A DNA stretch of 64,000 nt from Gammaproteobacteria bacterium (GTDB taxonomy: Bacteria > Pseudomonadota > Gammaproteobacteria > Pseudomonadales > JADFDG01): assembly GCA_018262975.1 (NCBI GenBank), contig JADFDG010000001.1:99372-163371 (forward strand). The letters are read 5' to 3'. Within the stretch, counting starts at the first letter, position 1. Each line of letters opens with the position of its first letter. Made by a program: the position numbers and the translations under genes. Below are positions 61,615 to 64,000 of the stretch, piece after piece. A model generated the notes under the pieces. The model had not been told where the DNA came from. It saw nothing but the letters and a program-made list of their open reading frames with translations, and searched no databases.

Positions 61615-62640
61615 ATGCTGACCGCTCCCAGCCAACTCGTCCTGCGCAACCTCGAGCGCCTGCCCGCCGGCGACCTGCTGGTGGTCAACCCGCCCGCCGA
61701 CGGGCTGGCCCACGAACTGGCGGAACGCGGCGACATCGTGCCGCACCTGTTCACCCAGGACATGGCCGATGCACGTGCACTGCAGGCGCAGCGCACCCCC
61801 GTCGAGTTCGCCGCCGTACCGGCCGCCGGCAAGTCCTACGCCGGCGCCCTGCTGTTCCATCCGAAGGAAAAGGCGCTGGCCGATTTCCTGCTGTTCCTGG
61901 CGCGCTCGCGGCTGTCCGCCGGCGGCTCGCTGTGGCTGGTCGGCGAAAACAAGGGCGGCATCCGCAGCACCGAGAAGCGCCTGCGCGACGCCGGCATTGC
62001 CGTCGACAAGCTCGACAGCGCCCGCCATTGCCAGCTGGTGAAGGTCACCCCGAAATCCACCGGCGCGGCGTTCGCACTGGAGGACTGGCTGGAAGTGCTG
62101 GAAATCGAGGTGGGCGACACCGTGCTGGCAGTCGCCGCGCTGCCCGGCGTGTTCAGTGCCGGCCGCCTCGATGACGGTACCGCCCTGCTGCTGGAAACGT
62201 TCGACGCACCGATCAGCGGACGCGTACTCGACATGGGCTGTGGCGCCGGCCTGATCGGCGCCACGCTGAAGCGCCGCAACCCGGGCATCGACCTGGAAAT
62301 GGTGGACAGCAACGCCGTGGCGGTGGTGGCCAGCGAGTGGACGCTGCGCGAGAGCGGGCTGGCCGGCAAGGTACACGCCAGCGACGGCTTCAGCGCGGTG
62401 AACGGCAGCTTCGACTGGATCGTCAGCAACCCGCCGTTCCACGACGGCATCGCGACCGACTACCACTTCACCGAGAAATTCATCGCCGACGCGCGCACCA
62501 TGCTCAAGCCCGGCGGCCGCCTGCGCATCGTGGCCAATGCCCACCTGAAATACGTGCCGCACATCGACCGTGCGTTCGGCAACTGCCGGACGATCGCCGA
62601 GAACACCCGCTTCCGCGTCTACGAGGCAGTACGGCGGTGA
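61615..62640 (+). CDS. rsmC: RsmC-type 16S rRNA guanine-N2 methyltransferase
   Basis: A 341-residue two-domain methyltransferase. A degenerate N-terminal methyltransferase-like domain (~1-170) ends around KGGIRSTEKRL. The catalytic C-terminal domain (~185-341) has VLDMGCGAGLIGATL, the EMVDSNAVAVV acidic strand and the NPPFHDGI catalytic motif. This architecture is that of RsmC, which methylates G1207 of 16S rRNA, or the related RlmG. The frame is open upstream but homology begins at the ATG at 61615. Confidence 0.85.
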   Translation: MLTAPSQLVLRNLERLPAGDLLVVNPPADGLAHELAERGDIVPHLFTQDMADARALQAQRTPVEFAAVPAAGKSYAGALLFHPKEKALADFLLFLARSRLSAGGSLWLVGENKGGIRSTEKRLRDAGIAVDKLDSARHCQLVKVTPKSTGAAFALEDWLEVLEIEVGDTVLAVAALPGVFSAGRLDDGTALLLETFDAPISGRVLDMGCGAGLIGATLKRRNPGIDLEMVDSNAVAVVASEWTLRESGLAGKVHASDGFSAVNGSFDWIVSNPPFHDGIATDYHFTEKFIADARTMLKPGGRLRIVANAHLKYVPHIDRAFGNCRTIAENTRFRVYEAVRR

Positions 62641-63143
62641 GCACGCGCTTTGCGGCGCCCTGGTGCCGCACGCTGCGCATTTCCTCCTGGGGACTGACGC
62701 TGTTGCTGGCCGGCGTCGCGGCGCTGCTCGCGTGGGACAACCGCGAGGCCACGTGGACGGTCATGCTCGCGTCCGCCGTCCTGCCGCTACTGGCCGGGCT
62801 CGCCTGCGCGCTGTTCGCCGTGCTTGGCTACCGCGTGGAGCCGGGCTGGCTGGTCATCGAACGTCCGCTATGGAACACCCGTCTGCCGCTGGACGGCCTG
62901 CAGGATGCACGCGCCGATACGCGCGCCATGGAGGGTAGCATCCGCCTGTTTGCCAATGGCGGCGGCTTCGTGTTCGCCGGCTGGTTCCGCAACCGCCCGC
63001 TGGGCACCTACCGGGCCTGGCTGAACGACCCGGCACGGGCCGTGGTGCTGCGCGTGGCCGGCAAGGTACGCGTGGTCGCGCCCGACCAGCCGGCGGCGTT
63101 CGTGGCGGCCGTCAACGCGGCGGCAAACCTTCCCTCGCAGTGA
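62637..63143 (+). CDS. membrane protein with PH-like domain
   Basis: A 168-residue protein with a GTG start overlapping the rsmC-like stop by 4 nt. Two N-terminal membrane helices (SWGLTLLLAGVAALLAW and VLPLLAGLACALFAVLG) precede a beta-rich C-terminal domain (RVEPGWLVIERPLWNTRLPL, RLFANGGGFVFAGWF) resembling bacterial PH-like domains. Function unknown. It overlaps the convergent gene by 32 nt. Confidence 0.65.
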   Translation: MSTRFAAPWCRTLRISSWGLTLLLAGVAALLAWDNREATWTVMLASAVLPLLAGLACALFAVLGYRVEPGWLVIERPLWNTRLPLDGLQDARADTRAMEGSIRLFANGGGFVFAGWFRNRPLGTYRAWLNDPARAVVLRVAGKVRVVAPDQPAAFVAAVNAAANLPSQ

Positions 63144-64000
63144 GGTAAAGCTCGACCAGCGTCGACGGATCTCGGTCGAGATTGCCAGCCTCGCCGTGCG
63201 CGCGCATCAACGCCGCGCCCTGCTCGCTCATCCTGACCTGACCGCCGACTTCAGCAGCCAGCGCCCGCGCATTGTCCAGGTCCTTGAGCAGCGTGCGCAC
63301 CTTCCACTTCACCGGCTCGAAGGTGCGCGTGGCCATCTGCGGGGCGAGGATCTGCAACGGCAACGAATCGGCAAAACCACCGGCCAGCGCCTGCGGGATA
63401 CGCGTGGCATCGACGCCGCATCTTTCCGCCAGCGCCACCACCTCGGCGATCACCAGCGCGTTCACGCCGACGATCATCTGGTTGCATACCTTGGTGACCT
63501 GCCCGCTGCCCACCGGGCCCATGTGGGTGACGGCGCGCGCGAACGCCGCCAGCACCGGGCGGGCACGCTCGACATCAGCCGCCTCGCCGCCGGCCATCAC
63601 CGCCAGCGTGCCCTGCGTGGCGCCCTGCACGCCACCGGATACGGGCGCGTCCACCCAGCGCATGCCGCAGGCGGCGTTCAGCCGCGCACTGAAGTCCCGG
63701 GTTGCCGCCGGCGCGATCGACGAGCAATCCACCAGCAACTGGCCGGCGCACGCGCCCTCAGCCACGCCGTCGCGACCGAACACCACCGCTTCGACCGCGG
63801 CGGTATCCGCCACGCACAGCAGCACGATGTCGCAGTCAGCGGCCAGCGCCGCCGGCGTCGCGGCCAGGCGCATGCCCGATCCGGCCAGGGCAGCAGCCTT
63901 GTCCGGCGAACGGTTCCAGACGGTCACCGTGAAGCCGGCCGCGCACAAACGGCGCACCATCGGTACACCCATGAGTCCCAGCCCGATGAAGCCGATGCGT
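63112..64000 (-). CDS. 3-hydroxyisobutyrate dehydrogenase family protein, 5' end beyond window
   Basis: The start lies just beyond the right edge. The N-terminal nucleotide motif GFIGLGLMG is visible at the very end. VDAPVSGGVQGATQGTLAVMAGG, the catalytic-region Lys in GQVTKVCNQMIVGVNA, and the C-terminal helix follow. Substrates of the family include 3-hydroxyisobutyrate and tartronate semialdehyde. Given a hyi-like gene nearby, a GlxR-type (tartronate semialdehyde reductase) role is plausible but not shown. Confidence 0.82.
   Translation of the reverse strand, partial: RIGFIGLGLMGVPMVRRLCAAGFTVTVWNRSPDKAAALAGSGMRLAATPAALAADCDIVLLCVADTAAVEAVVFGRDGVAEGACAGQLLVDCSSIAPAATRDFSARLNAACGMRWVDAPVSGGVQGATQGTLAVMAGGEAADVERARPVLAAFARAVTHMGPVGSGQVTKVCNQMIVGVNALVIAEVVALAERCGVDATRIPQALAGGFADSLPLQILAPQMATRTFEPVKWKVRTLLKDLDNARALAAEVGGQVRMSEQGAALMRAHGEAGNLDRDPSTLVELYLTAREGLPPR

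Overview
The window is GC-rich, gene-dense chromosomal DNA from a free-living gammaproteobacterium. The taxonomic clues are cmoA/cmoB, a SixA-type phosphatase, an RsmC-type methyltransferase, SlyD-type FKBPs with histidine tails, a HopJ-family gene, split pntAA/pntAB/pntB subunits and a complete Pseudomonas-type acyclic terpene (atu) cluster. I cannot name the genus. I see no insertion sequences, integrases, phage genes, CRISPR arrays or rRNA. There is one tRNA, tRNA-Gly(CCC).

Layout. 1-6.3 kb: an alpha/beta hydrolase (cut by the window edge), exonuclease III, a voltage-sensor-like membrane protein, then a signalling group (stand-alone receiver, Ser/Thr kinase, HD-GYP protein lacking its HD pair) and a HopJ-family gene. 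6.3-12.2 kb: sixA and gpsA, a periplasmic protein, a three-gene operon (two hotdog thioesterases and a membrane protein with duplicated LSm/SH3-like C-terminal repeats) and an EamA transporter. 12.2-25.8 kb: the acyclic terpene utilisation locus. A TetR repressor (atuR) is followed by a thiolase and is divergent from atuABCDEFG plus an acyl-CoA synthetase (atuH-like). A palindromic operator candidate lies between the divergent arms, and a perfect 24-bp inverted repeat lies between atuC and atuD. Together these genes would activate citronellate/geranylate, carboxylate geranyl-CoA at its methyl branch, hydrate it and feed the product to beta-oxidation.

25.8-30.6 kb: a DnaA-box-rich AT island, a phasin, a small membrane coiled-coil protein, and two DUF445 paralogues flanking an SCP2/UbiJ-like protein with an added membrane tail. 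30.6-40 kb: the least explained region, with three secreted DUF11-type proteins followed by a 1915-residue protein that combines DUF11, carboxypeptidase-regulatory-like, OmpA-like and outer-membrane beta-barrel segments. This is my best candidate for an undescribed surface system.

40-45.4 kb: a receiver protein with a degenerate GGDEF domain, VanZ-like and CoA-binding proteins, a small hypothetical gene and the pnt transhydrogenase operon. 45.7-51.2 kb: two tandem secreted proteins resembling phospholipase C/P1 nuclease, a PpiC-type foldase with a histidine tail, a small anchored protein and an AraC regulator. 51-64 kb: housekeeping genes (tatD, gap, EamA, lipoprotein hydrolase, tRNA-Gly, ABC1 kinase, cmoA-cmoB-rluA-like, two slyD-like genes, hemerythrin, hyi-like, rsmC-like, a PH-like membrane protein, and a 3-hydroxyisobutyrate-dehydrogenase-family gene cut by the right edge).

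Starts were chosen by ribosome-binding sites, overlaps and signal peptides. Many genes sit in 4-nt ATGA overlaps. Several genes carry a TA(T/G/C)AAT -10 box followed directly by a G/C-rich stretch.
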